DNA of 64,000 nucleotides from Diplosphaera chodatii (taxonomy: Eukaryota > Chlorophyta > Trebouxiophyceae > Prasiolales > Stichococcaceae): contig JAALGY010000012.1 in assembly GCA_032358165.1 (NCBI GenBank), positions 1,984,001 through 2,048,000 on the forward strand. Direction: 5' to 3'. Below, piece after piece: positions 11,201 through 22,919 of the stretch. The translations under genes and the position numbers were made by a program. Position 1 is the stretch's first letter. Every line of letters starts with the position of its first letter. The notes under the pieces are model-generated. The model was not told the DNA's origin. It searched no databases and worked only from the letters and a program-made list of their open reading frames with translations.

Positions 11201-13433
11201 GTGGGAAGGTCCAGCTCCCGACATTTGGTTTCAGAGCTTTCAACAACCGAGGGCACTTGGTAATTTGTGCTGAACTTCAGTGCTGGAGTATGACCTTGCA
11301 GGCCTGTGCAGTCTGGTGGTTCCGAGATACACGGGTATCGTGCGGCCTTGCAGCAGCTGCAAGCATGGGCAGAGGCGCAGCCGGCAATGCAGCCGGTTGG
11401 CGCCTTGGCTGAACAGCGGCTGCGCCTTCCTGAGCTCATCTCGCTGCGGGGCTTCCTGCCGCTGGGGCTTCCCGTCCTGACGGCTGACGCGCCGCCGCCA
11501 GTGGCGCTCGACTTTAAGGTGCACCGAGCAGATGCTGCCGACGACACTGGCGCCCTCGTGCTGAGGGTTGTCTAGGACTGCACGGGCACAGCACCTCTGC
11601 TCGTTGCATGTACACTGGATGTGCGAGTTTTCAAAGGTGGGACACCACCTATGCGCCCGGAGTAAGCAAGGGGCTTGCGCCACTGTCTGCATAGGAAGAG
11701 CAGCCCGTGCGGCTGGCCAGCATCAAGGACATCCTGCAGCGGGTCTGTAGCGTCAGTGGCCAGCCTGCGCAGGGGCCGCCAGCAGCGTCGGCAGGGCTGC
11801 GACCCCCTGCAGCCACCACTGCAGCTCAGCCTTCACCCTTGCTGCCACTGCCGCCTGCACCCCAGCTGAACCCTGAGGATGATGAAGATGAGGAGGTGTG
11901 CTGCTGCTTGCTGATCTCCGTCCTGGGGAACTGCTATTACACGTATTCCATGTGCGTCCACCGCTGCATTCATCGCTCAAAACACAGACTGATTCTTGCA
12001 TGCAGTTTCACCACGGCAACCCCTGCGAATGTGGTTAGCGCATGCCCTGCAGGTGATCGTGTACGCGCCAGGCGCAGGCAGCCCTGCCGAGTTGCCCCAA
12101 GCGTTTACCCCCTGGCAGCGACCGTCCGCGCCTGCTGCCTCAGCATGGACACCCCCGCACAGCCCGATGCCCACTGAGGTGCGAGTTTGCGTATACAAGC
12201 TGGCTGCATCACGATCGTTTGCACCACGTGCAGCTGCATTGCCTGTGCACCCGAAAGTACGCTGCCCACGTGTCAAGCTGGCAGGTGCAGTGGCGCTGTT
12301 CATCTAAACGATTGGGATGCATGCTCACATGGCAGGTGGTGGGCTTCAGCATCGAGCCTGTGCCGGAGACAGCGCCGCGCGGTGGTGTGGCCGGGGGCCA
12401 TGGCACAGTGGCAGGCGCGGCATCCCAGCCTGCCACCGCAGCGCCCTCTGCCAGTGGTTCAGACCACCCAGTGTTCGGTGGCAACAACAGCGGGAACGTC
12501 AATAGCGGCGTTCCTGGCAGCTTTCTGGGGCGGGATATCTTTGCGCAGCATCGCGGCGGCGGCGGCAGCAGCATCGGCTTTGGCCTCGCCGACATGGATG
12601 CGCCCACCACGGGCGGATCCTCTGGGGGTGCGCACCCTTCCACCTCACTTGGCAGCACGTGCTGACGACTTCCCTACATCACCAAGCAGACTATCAGCAG
12701 ACTGCCGAACCGCTGCACGACCACCGGGTGTTTGACACAGAGAGGGCTGATGGCGGATGAGCCTTTGCCTGATGAGGTGCAGGACTGTCGGGTGAGGTGC
12801 GTGCGAGCTCACCGTTCACTGCCACTGGCGTGCCAGACAATTGGGGGCGGCCGGCACCTGCGCCACTGGCCTCACTGTGGAGCAACGCAATGCTTCGGGT
12901 ACCATGTTTTGCAGGCACAGCTCGGTGTGCCTGCTAGCCTCTGCTGCTGATTGCTTGTTGAGCAACATTCTCGATCGCAACCCAGGAACAGTTCACCACT
13001 GCTGCACACGATGTTCCGGCAGGAACAGTCCAGCCACCAGCAGCAGCAGCCTTTCACCGATCTTCAGCAACAGCAGCAGTTGCAGGCCTCTGGCGCACCG
13101 CAGCAGGCGGCGCAAGAGCTGCCTGCATACCAGCCCTTTGGCCCCTCGCCCTGGGCGGTGCCGCCGACGCCTGACGGCGCGCCCTCACCCTGGCAGCCGC
13201 CAACAGGACCGCCTCGGGTAGACCAACCACACCAGCCGGAGGCGCGACAGACGCAGCAGCAGGGGCAGCAGCAGCGGCGGCGGCGGCGGCCCAGCGAGCA
13301 GATTCTTCGGACCCCCGCACAGGATTCAGCACCGCAGATCAGGGACAATGACCAACATGCAGCGGAACAGAACGGGCCCGTGCCACCATTGGTGCAGGAC
13401 TGGAGCTGGCTGTCCAGCCTGCCACCGAAGTGA
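8273..13433 (+). CDS. SMG7: SMG7/EST1-like nonsense-mediated mRNA decay factor
   Basis: SMG7-type proteins bind phosphorylated UPF1 through a 14-3-3-like TPR domain and promote decay of nonsense mRNAs. Exon 1 (8273-8458) starts MNARSEASRGTALPPP. Exon 2 (8555-8674) has EQTLWKVVYYRPIEEFRRRI, a typical SMG7 N-terminal block. Later exons read LLDAGSAFYRSLALDVQAVY, then RDWSAAARHYLQAARVLP, NAYNQLAVLA and FRALAVAQPFLVARDNLLLL, the conserved EST1 TPR helices (about 9206-9580). The C-terminal half of the EST1 domain follows, and about 11430-11510 carries LPELISLRGFLPLG with LDF, matching the SMG7 motif after the TPR domain. The tail (12300-13433) is Gln/Pro/Gly-rich and ends DWSWLSSLPPK. A fold-back repeat sits in the intron at about 10800-11300. 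SMG7 is preferred to SMG5/6 because no PIN domain is visible. Confidence 0.85.
10888..11241. repeat. Palindromic fold-back (MITE-like) repeat pair in an SMG7 intron
   Basis: An inverted repeat with arms of about 38 bp lies at about 10906-10994; its core arms are GGACCTTCCCACAACA (from 10918) and its complement (to 10982). A 62-bp segment, 10933-10994, is repeated exactly at 11163-11224. The outer motif GAAAGCTCTGAAACCAAATG occurs in direct orientation near 10889 and 11007 and in inverted orientation at 11222-11241. The left arm starting at 10889 and the right arm ending at 11241 are complementary over about 55 bp. No coding capacity is visible. Confidence 0.85.
11041..11079. repeat. 11-bp tandem repeat (about 3.5 copies)
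   Basis: The unit CAGTCGACAGA is repeated three times exactly (11041-11073), followed by a partial copy. It lies between the two halves of the fold-back repeat, inside an SMG7 intron. Confidence 0.9.
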
Positions 13434-14391
13434 GCTGTATCGACAGCTGTGGATGGACAGACCTTAGCTGCAAACACGTGCACTTGTCGTTGCTGCATGC
13501 ATGTCTCACTGGTGGTTGTTATGGCGTGATGGTTGTGAGCCATCACAAGCGCGCTTGTTTGGCATGTTGCAGTGATACCGTTCATTCTTTACATGGTTCA
13601 ATCAAGGATACCGCATGGACAACCACCACACTTCAAGCCGCATTGGCCAGGAATTAGCCACTAGACGCCAGCAACACGTCATTGCATGGGGTCAGCTGAC
13701 ACAGAGACTGAGCAGGGTAGCGCTGAATGGTCAGGCCCAGCACTGCGCTGTCCTGGCAGCTGCGCCACCCGCTGCCACAACCATCTTCTGATGCCACACA
13801 CAGCTGCTGCTGCAAACTGTTGCAGCACAGGTGCCGCATGCGGCCAAAGTCATATAAGCAGAGATCATGCACATCGCTGAAACAATGTAAATCCGTCCGA
13901 ACAACAAACATGCAGTCGGCTGATCCAAAACGAGCAAACTGAGGAATAGGGGCGCCTTCTGCGCTCCGCACCCAATCTTCACAATGCAAACTCTAGGTTG
14001 GCGCAACCGCCTCGAGAGCTGCCATACCAAGCATCTGCACCCTTGCAAGGGTGCTACAGGCGGCGTGTAAAGCCTCCTGGCTGACAGGCGCCATGGTGGT
14101 TGCTGCACTATCAATACCCACTGCTAGATACTGCCGGCCTCTATATGCAAGCGTCGTCAAGGCAGCTTGCTATGCCAACGATGCATGCAAGCTGATTGGC
14201 ATCCTTTTTGCGCTCTCGCTGCAGGAGTCAGAGATACTTCCTGCGGCAGCATGGGTGGTGTCACTATCATTTGCTTGACAAGCGGGCGGCGACTGTCAGT
14301 CTGCACTCGCGACTCCCACAGCTGGGGCAGCGTGTTGCAGGGGGCTGTACGACCTCCAGGTCGCCGCTGCTGCAAATGGGGGCAGAGTGCC
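13434..14391. other. Convergent intergenic region
   Basis: This gap lies between the stop codons of the SMG7-like gene (plus) and the bZIP gene (minus). Only low-GC3 open frames are present and none resembles a known protein. It probably contains both 3' untranslated regions. Confidence 0.35.
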
Positions 14392-17300
14392 TCAAAAGTG
14401 CGGTGGCTGGCTCAGCGGCGGCATCATGGCGGCACTTGCAGCGCCATCCTCCAGGTCGAAGGGGCGCTGCATGCCCATCGGCAGGCTGGGGATGCCGCCG
14501 GGCAGGCTGCCGAGGCTGCCGGGCAGGCTGGGGATGCGGCCCGGCAGGCTGGGCAGCCGCCCCGGGGCGCCAAGGTTGGGGAAGCCGCTGGAGACGCCGG
14601 CAGGCGGGAAGAAGGACGCCATGCCCAGGCTGCCGCCGGGGCCGAGGCCCCCGCCACCCACACCACCGCCCAGGGCGGCGCCCCAGCCGGCAGATCCCAT
14701 TGGTGGTAGCCCGCCTGCGCGGGAACAGCAAAGTGTCCAGCTTGCCAGCCCTCAGCTTGCTAGCCCTCGCACTAGCTGTTGCAGTGCAGCTGGCCTGCCA
14801 GCAGGACAGCACACACGCTCTGGGTCGAGGCAGAGCCCTCTAGAAGAGACACACACTCTGCGGTTGAAAGCAGAGGGTCACACACCTGGCCCTTGTAGGT
14901 TGGCACTGAACCCTGCGCTGCTGCCAAAGCCGCCAGAGCTGAAGCCCATGGCGCTGCCGCCGCCCATATTCAGCGGCGCAAACTGCGCCAGGGACTCGGG
15001 CCCGAGGTGAGAGCTGCCCGCCGCTCCGGGGGGGCCGCCGCCAAAGCCGCCAGCCCCCAGGCTGGGGCTCAACAGACTCTGCTGGCCGCCGCTGACACTG
15101 TGCCCCAGCATGGGCAGGCCGTTGCTGCTGTTGGGCGGCGGCGCCGAGGGGCTGCGGCCCGCGCTGCTGCTGATGCCGCCTGGCCCCTGACACAGGCCCA
15201 ACTTACACATGTAACAGACCTGGTCAAGTTGAGCAGGCTACTTCGATCATGTCGCTGTGTTCCTGGAGCAACATTGTCATGCAGGCTGGCTGCAGAATGC
15301 TGATGTGGAAGAGCGCAGCCATGCAGGGGAGGTCGCAAACATTCTCACCCCAGGGCCTGGCAGACGGGCAGCGCCCGCCAGCATCGCCAGCGCATCCGGC
15401 TCGTTCTCCTCCGCAGCAATCCACGTGGACATGGCGAGCGTGTCCGGCGACCATGGCCACGCCTGCAGCACGCACACACTGATACTGAGCATCTGCGCCA
15501 AAATTCAGAGGAACTGCCTTCGATGGGCTTGCCAAGCCCCCTGGGATCTGCTGCTTGACTTCAGTGCCCAGCGTTCATTGCCCGTGTGACCCACAGTGCA
15601 GACACACCTGGACGAGCAGGCGCGCGACCTGGACTGGCGTCAGCGTGTGCTTCAGCAGCGTCATGACCTGCACATGCACACCGCGAGGCTGTCGTCAGTG
15701 TGTCCTGGACTGGCTGCAGCCGCGTGGCATGGTTCAGTCAAGACAGCTGGGGTAGCACAGCCATGTGCGGATACAACAGACTTTCCGAAATAAGTAGACA
15801 ATATATAACTTGATTATTTAGTTTTGCATTATTATTTAGTAAATATTTACAGAAATGACTCACCCAGTCCATTTTGAGCATGTGCTCCTCGCGCAGATTG
15901 GAGCGCAGGCTCTCGATGCCCTCGTTCGTGCGCAGCGACTGGATCGCGGTGGCGCGCGAGAAGCTGGGCTGCGGCATCGCCAGCTGCAGGCATGTGGCGA
16001 GGAGTGCTTCAGGGACACAGTGAAACTAGGGCAAGAAGCAAGAATGGAGGTGCAGCTGTGCAGGCACGACGCCCTGCAGCATGCGGCGCAGGTGCTCGTC
16101 ACAGCCCGAGACCGTGAGGTGGGTGTGGGCATGGCACATGGCTGAACATGGCGCACCGCCAAAGAGTGGTGGATGTCCTGCCGCTGCTGCGCAATTGCCC
16201 CCATCTTGTTGAGGAAGATCCGCCGCAGCTGCACAATCTCCGCACGCTGCTGCTGGCTCAACCGCAGCGCCCGCTGCAAGCGCCAGAAGCATCTGGTCAA
16301 GTTGCAGAGCAGTCCCAATCTCCCTGTGTCTACTCTCGATGATGCCCTCGTCCGCCCTGCCTCACACACGAATCAACCCGACATCGCGCTTGTTGCCAAG
16401 CTGCGCTGCAGGCACAGCACATCTGGAGCAAGCCGTGCTCACCGAAAGGATTAGCCAGCGCTCGGAGGACTCGCCGCTGGCGTCGGCGGGGCCGCTGTCC
16501 GGGGTGTCCTCCAGCTTCTGGGCGCTGAACTCGCGCGTCGTCAGCGGGTTGAGCATGTGCATCCGCATGATGAAGGTGCACTGCGGGGGGAAAGGAGGCA
16601 GTCTTCAGGCTACCCCTCCATCCCTGCTTTCGTAGCTCAACAGCAGCTCAGCAGGATGTCCAGCACACCCATACACAAACACGCAGTGACAGGAAGACAG
16701 CAAGTGCACACCAGCTCCTGTGCCAGGCGCTGCAGGCTGCTCATGGTGTTGGCGGAGCCGCCGGCATCCGCCTCCACCAGCAGCACGGCCATCTGGTTGA
16801 TGTACCCCTTCCAGATGTCCACGGCCTGTGAGGGCATGGCAAGACATAGCCTTTGCTGTTGTGCCCGTGGGCGCCAGCTCCATCAGCAGCACGAATTGGG
16901 TACATGATCGCTGGCTGCGCTGTTGTGATGGCCATCTGAGCATGCTTGCATAGTGCACCTGATCCCGGTTGAGGGCTTTCAGCTCATCTGCTGTGTACGT
17001 CATAGGCTGCCCCTGGCCATTAGTCAGCTGTACATCCTCCGCCTGCTCCTCAATGGGTTCGGCTGCCGAACCACCGCCGGGAATGGCTGTGCCCTGCGAC
17101 GCACGCGCAGAAGGAGTGAGATGTTGACAACACCACTGCAACCCGCATATCTGGCATACACGGCATGACACAGCTTGGGTGATGGTCCAAAAGTTGCCAG
17201 CATGGTTGCTGCTGGATCTGCGTCGTCTCAGGCTACCACCCGCCAGCAGTTTTGGCGGTCGACAGCGTGTGCAGAGGCTCACCCGCCGCTGCAGCAGCTC

Positions 17301-19036
17301 GATGTGCTCCTCGCGCATGCGCAGCACGCGGTTGAGGATGCCGATGCGGCTGTCCATCGCAGCCTTGTCCGACAGCAGCGCCGAGATGCGGCCATTGAGC
17401 TCGTCCACCTTCCCCTCTAGCTCTGTGACCTTGGTCTGTGAACGGATCACGTTCAGGGTGAGTGCCGGGTGCCACAGCCATGGCGCATGCTTGCTGACAC
17501 AGTCGTGTGAAACAGACACTGCACGTGTGCTGCTGTGTGCAGCTTCACAGCCAGTCAGACTTCGATGAAGCAGGGTTCCGGTGTCTGAAACACGCCCACC
17601 TTCTGGCGCTCGCGGAAGCGGCGCTGCGCACGCCGGTTCTTCTCCTGCAGCTCCGCGGTTCGCTTGGCGGCGGCGGAGCGGGGCTTGCCGCCCGCGGAGG
17701 GGGGGCGGCGCGGGGAGCCGCTGTCCCCGCTGCCGCCGCTCCACTGCTGCTCCTCCGTGGTGGCCGCCGAGCTGCCGGCCCCGGGCGCCGGCCGCCGCAG
17801 CTGGTACCTGGATCAGGCGACGGCGGCAGGTGAGTTGCTGACTCCGACGCCAGGGTGACTGCAGTACCACCCAGCTGCATGCTCCGGTGCAGGCGCTGCA
17901 TGCGGCCCCTCGGAGCAGACAGTCTGCTGGTCCCAATCAATTGATGCGCATCGATGGATGAAGCAAGCGCTGGAGCTAGGGTACACCAGGTCATCCAGGT
18001 CACAGGTGTGCGAGGCGACAGGATAGGTTCAGGGGCGCAAGGCAACCCCAGCAGCGGCAGCTGCTGCCATAAGCGACCAGCATGCATACACGGGCCCGAG
18101 TGGGCGTCTGCATGCCGCCCGTGGCTGATGGGCTCGCGGCTGTCAGCGCAGAGGCAGGCCAATAGGAGGCTACCTGCGGCTGGGTCACGCACGTGGTCCG
18201 CCAATGTGTGTAGGAGACACCACAGGCATCCACATGGCAACATGACGCGCACTTCCCGCAGGTCAACGCAGGCCAACAGGCCGTGCAAACCGCCGCAGCG
18301 AGCACGACAAGTCGTGCGGCTGCCGGAGCCCTGGGGCAGGGCTGCCGCGGCCGGGAGCGGCCCAACAGTATGACGAGTGCGATCGCGTACGCAGGCATGC
18401 AAGGCAGCTATGATCGAACCGGATCAGCTGCCCAGCCCCCGGCCACGGAAAAACAAGCCATGCTGCTGGGCAGCTTCCGCCTTGCAGTTGCCGCGGGGGC
18501 CCGGCTGCGGTCTGTACGCTGCGACACTCAGCTCCTGGTGCCGAGAGGCACACCTGCAATAGCTTCGAACCCTGAGAAGCAGCTTACCACACTGTCAGAC
18601 GCTGCCGTGCAGCGCAACTACCATCCGTGGGCAACCCCCGGGGCCGTGGCCGCGGCAGAGGCAGCACAGACAGGACATCTGTGACCTCTTCAAAAGTGAG
18701 GCTCTGACGCAGCACCCCACGCACCGAGGCGGCAAACACTGCGTCATCAGGGGCCTGATCGACCTGAGGCAGCACCCGGCTGGCTGGTGACTAAGCCTTT
18801 TGCCGATGCACGTGTGCGGCCGTAAAGCGCAGGGTAGAAGCCTCCCACCTGCCAGCCTCCGACTTCACATCGACGGGAGACGCCGCCTCGAGGGCCTGGT
18901 GCTGCGTGTCGCCCCTTGGTTGCAGGCGGCTGGGCAACTGCGTGTCAAGGGACTCCTGGAAGAACGTCTCAAAATTGGGCGTCTTCCAGTTGCTTGCTGT
19001 CTCCGTCCAGCCGCGGCCACCAGAGGCGGGATCCAT
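14392..19036 (-). CDS. bZIP transcription factor with Pap1/YAP-like basic region
   Basis: This is a nuclear DNA-binding regulator. The basic region at 17599-17650 reads QEKNRRAQRRFRERQK, with the N-x7-R signature and the NRxAQxxFR variant known from fungal YAP1/Pap1. The zipper (17283-17438) has spaced leucines: TELEGKVDELNGRISALL, then RIGILNRVLRMREEHIELL. The start at 19036 (MDPASGGRGWTETASNWK) is followed by an exon ending at GGCAG 18853, a short intron of about 69 bp and an in-phase exon reading VDQAPDDAVFAASVRGVLRQ. After the zipper lies a long helical region (TYTADELKALNRDQV; VDIWKGYINQMAVLLVEAD; QQQRAEIVQLRRIFLNKMGA; TLTPVQVARLLVQ; AWPWSPDTLAMSTWIAAEE). The C terminus (to TGA 14392-14394) is Gly/Pro-rich with repeats such as LPSLPGRIPSLPG. 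Target genes cannot be inferred. Confidence 0.85.
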
Positions 19037-19391
19037 CGGGATGCAAGCCAGCATCGTCACGGCGTCCGGCAGAGGTACATCAACAGCGCAACAAACACTT
19101 GCGGAGCACCTTGACTGAAAGTGAGTCACAACCAGTCACGACCTTCGTGAAGCTGGGCGTGAAGTCAGTACAGGAAGCGGAGGCTGAAGTACAAGAAACC
19201 AGGCTGACCTTAACATGAAAGCGCTAGCTACGGTAGCTAGGTCTATTTCCCATGTCACCTTTCCCGACTCCAACGAGAGTCTCATTTATGGCTTCGTGTA
19301 GGTGACGCCACGCGCCAGGAGGGGAGCCCGTGCCCAGAGAACCCTCGGATTTAGGTTTTAGTTGGCCCCTGCCGGGCACTACAGCCGTACG
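19037..19391. promoter_or_regulatory. Upstream region of the bZIP gene
   Basis: About 355 bp lie between the bZIP start codon and the Notchless stop codon; both genes are on the minus strand. It must hold the Notchless 3' untranslated region and the bZIP promoter. No distinct element is recognisable. Confidence 0.3.
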
Positions 19392-22386
19392 TCAGTTCTT
19401 CCACAATTTGACAACCCTGTCCTTCCCGCCAGAGGCTACCATGCTACCGTCTGGCGACCAATCCACCGCGTACACCTCATCCGCGTGCCCCGGCAGATCC
19501 AGCTTGAGCTTCTTGCTGCGCACCTCCCACACCTGCGGCAGGGCAGCCAGCGAATGCTTGCAGGTTCAGCAGCACACAATTGGCTCCTCTGGAATGTGCC
19601 CAGATGTGCTTCGGAAGGTGCATGCATCAAAGGCATTCACGGCGGCCGAGCCTTCATCACCTAGAGACGTCAGGATGATGCACAGAAGAGCCAGCTGAAC
19701 CCTGCAGACCCACCTTCAGGGTGCTGTCCTTGCTGCCAGAGACGAAGAGACGGCTGTCGGATGACCAGGCGACCTGGTACACAGGGCCCACATGTCCGCG
19801 GAAGGTTGCCACGAAGGTGCCCTTGAGCCCGTCCCACAGCTTCAGCGCCTTGTCGAAGGACGCTGAAACGATCCACCGCCCATCTGGAGAGAATTGCACC
19901 TGTGGGTGATGCAAGCGCAGCACTCGGATGTGGGGCAACACCTGCTTATGGTCACCAGCTCTGCAGTGATGTGCAATCGTGATCACTGGCATCAGCTCAG
20001 ATGACGAGGCACGGACGAGCAGGGATGGACCTGGTTGATGAGCTGCATGTGGCCCGTCATCCGTGCGATGGGGGCCTTGCTGGTGGACGGCTCCCACAGG
20101 AACATGGTGAAGTCGTCCGACCCCGACACCAGGCGCTCCGGCCGCCCCGCCGTCGCTGCCTGGTATCGCTGCTGCGCTGCCTGTGAGGCGGACATGAGCC
20201 AAGTGGATGCGCGTCCTCAGGTGTGGGGATGCCACGGCCCTCAGCCTGTCCAGATGACGCAGGACCAACACCCAAGTGGACGCCAAGGGCTGCAGCCGCC
20301 AGCCTGCGGTGCCTGACCCCGGCCACAGCTGTGCGGATCGGGTCACCTGCTGTGCTGTTGCGGGGTCCTGGGGAGCGCTGCCAGTGTGATCAAAGGCGCC
20401 AGTCCGCAGTGCGTGCTCTGGCGACAGCGCCAATGTGTTGACCCAGTGCCCGTGCCCCTTCAGCGTACGTATGAGCTTGCCTTGCTGCAAGCACAGCGTC
20501 AGATGTGAGTGACATGGACTCGGCGACTTGTAGCACGTGAGTACAGCAGCATACAAGCATGCTGACCAGCGACTGGCTGCCTCCTGCTGCTGGATGTGCG
20601 CTCACCTGCGAGTCCCACACGTTGATGGTGGTGTCCTTGGATGCGGAGTACAGCAGCCCATCGCCGCCCCACCGCACGCAGCTCACCGCCAGCGTGTGGC
20701 TGGACATGCTGAACAGGCACTGCAGCGTCACCTGGGCAGCCCACCAACACAGCGGCTGTGACTGTGAGAAGGACCCAAAGCAAGCAACCAGTTTCTGCTG
20801 CCAGGACTTCCTGGTGCCACAATAAAACTGTCGCCAAGTCGGTGACACTGGCGCCGTGGCGCACCGCATCCCACACACGCAGCGTCCTGTCTTGTGAGCC
20901 GCTCACGAAGCGGCGCGCCGGCAGCGCCCTGTGTGCCGGCTCCCAAGCCACCGATGTGACCCACTTCGTGTGGCCCTGCACCAGAACAGATATGACAATT
21001 TCGTGAGGATGAGGCACTGCTTGTGAAGGCACAGCAGTTGTGCAGCAGTCAGCAATCAGACGAACAGAAGACTGCCGTGATCCGTACATTCTGAGATGGC
21101 GGATCCACAGACCCCAAGCAATGTCTGCTTCCCATATGAACTCATGTGTGACGAGGTCACCCGACATGTGCCCTTGAGCTTGCCGCTGTCTGCCTGCCAG
21201 ACGAGGATCTGCCCGTCCATGCTGCCGCTGACTAGATACTTTGCATCAGGTGACCACGCCACGCACAGAACCCAATTTTTATGACCCTGCAATCCCCGCC
21301 ACACACATTGAGGAGGCCATGTGCACAGCGGGTTGTCAGTTCACTATGCATAAGCCATGCTGTCCAGGAACAGGTACCAATGGTAATGAAAACGGATCTG
21401 TACATGGCAACTTTTCTGCTGCCCAACCTAGGGGTCACAAGGGAGTTCGTGCACCTTCATGGTCTTCTCTGGTGTGCAGGTGCTGAGGTCCCAGAAGCGG
21501 ACTGTTGTGTCACCTGATCCTGTGGCAAGCTGCTTGCCGTCTGGGCTGAAGCTGGTAGACAGCACAGCCTCCGCATGCCCTATGGCACGCAAAGGCACCA
21601 ATATCAGGCTGTGTACGGGCCGCTGCCGGCAGCACCCAACGCTGTTTGCATGCAAACCCTGACGCATTGCAGCAGGGCCTTGCCTGGCATGGACGCTGTG
21701 CATCGCGACACTGGCCGCACCCTGAACACTGCCTGCGGCTGGTACGTAATCTCCAGCGCTGTCTCCACTGACACCTACCGCACGGGAAAACTGCAGCAGT
21801 GAGTTGCTCTCGCATACCGACTCTCCGCTGATGCACAAAATGCTCAAGCTTGCACATGCGCTCCAGCGCCCGACTGTTGATGCTCCTCGCTGGGTCAATC
21901 TGCAGGTGTGGGGTCTGCAGTCCGACATAAGCAGAGGACAGCTGCACGCGGACAGTGACAGACCTTGTGCTTGAGCAGGTGCTGGCCGAGCTCAGCTGCC
22001 AACTCCACATCGTCAACAAAGAATGAGTACGGCAGCTTCTCCTCGTTCGACAGCAGCCCGTTCAGCAGCGTCTCCAGCTGTTGCACCGTGACGTCCTGCG
22101 GCAGGTCCAACTGGGGCCCTGCGTGGTGGATGCGAGGTGGTTTTGGCATGCTGAGGTGCGGCGGCGGCTGCACTCATGGTCAGTGCGTCAGGGCATAGGT
22201 GGCCAGGCTTCAGCTGTGTGATGCACATGCGACGGAACACGGAAGCATCAGACACCACCGTCAACCTGATAACTGCCCATCTGCTGCGCGAAACTGCACA
22301 ATAATGTTGGCGGATGTCGGCGCAGCCATGGGCGCCTCGCCGAGCCGTGCTTGCTTCGCCGGGGGCTCCTCAACCTCCGCTGCCAT
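19392..22386 (-). CDS. NLE1: Notchless (NLE1) WD40 ribosome-assembly factor
   Basis: Notchless/Rsa4 works with the AAA ATPase midasin in maturing and releasing pre-60S ribosomal particles in the nucleus. The start at 22386 opens MAAEVEEPPAKQARLGEAPM. The NLE ubiquitin-like domain follows (IIVQFRAADGQL; PQLDLPQDVTVQQLETLLNG; LPYSFFVDDVELAAELGQHL). WD40 repeats then run in order: HAEAVLSTSFSPDGKQLATG, GDTTVRFWDL, NWVLCVAWSPDAKYLVSGSM, HTKWVTSVAWEP, RRFVSGSQDRTLRVWDAV, LLYSASKDTTINVWDSQ, KGHGHWVNTLALSPEHALRT, ERLVSGSDDFTMFLWEPST, QFSPDGRWIVSASFDKALKL and GSKDSTLKVW. The last repeat ends GKDRVVKLWKN and a TGA at 19392-19394, the usual Notchless C terminus. The order and the N-terminal NLE domain distinguish it from other WD40 proteins. 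It diverges from the NTMT1-like gene. Confidence 0.93.
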
Positions 22387-22919
22387 GTTAGCAGGCACTG
22401 TGTAGTGGCACTGACAGATTGGTCGTCAGCTTATCAGAATTAAGCGGGCTTCCCTGATCTAAGCGCTGCAGATCCTGCAACCGGTGCCTCGCAATGCTCA
22501 CAAAGCTGCGGCCAAAGCGGAGCAACTGGCAAATTTCCGAAATCAACGATCATTTGCCGATGCATACAATCGCGATATGCCATCTCTGCGGCTGCAAGCA
22601 GCTCGAGCATGACTGCACTGCTGTGTCGGCGAGTCCCGAGATATACAAATGCCTGAACCACTCCCACGATTCTCACGCTCCACCCACTTGATACATTGCC
22701 ATGATCGCATGTACGTAAAGCAGCTTACATGACACTGGGACTGTGGCAGCTTTACGCTGACATGGCAGCGCAATGCTGCTAGTTTTCAAGCCATTCCACA
22801 TAGGCAGCGCCGTCCCTCAGCAGTCAGCACGGTGAAGGGTTTCTGATCAGCTGCCCATTACACATGACAGTAGCAATCCACAGTGAGCTGTGTGACACTC
22901 CGCTACACCTTTGAGCACC
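22387..22919. promoter_or_regulatory. Divergent promoter region, NLE1 / NTMT1-like
   Basis: About 530 bp separate the two opposed inferred start codons. No exon or repeat is visible. Confidence 0.35.

Noticed and set aside
10888..11241. CRISPR-like repeat structure
   Set aside because: The repeats are two copies of a palindromic block with no regular spacers, in an intron of a eukaryotic gene; a fold-back element explains them better.
18283..18684. Plus-strand open frame of 133 codons
   Set aside because: It lies opposite the N-terminal part of the bZIP gene and overlaps its exon reading VDQAPDDAVFAASVRG on the minus strand. There is no recognisable domain.
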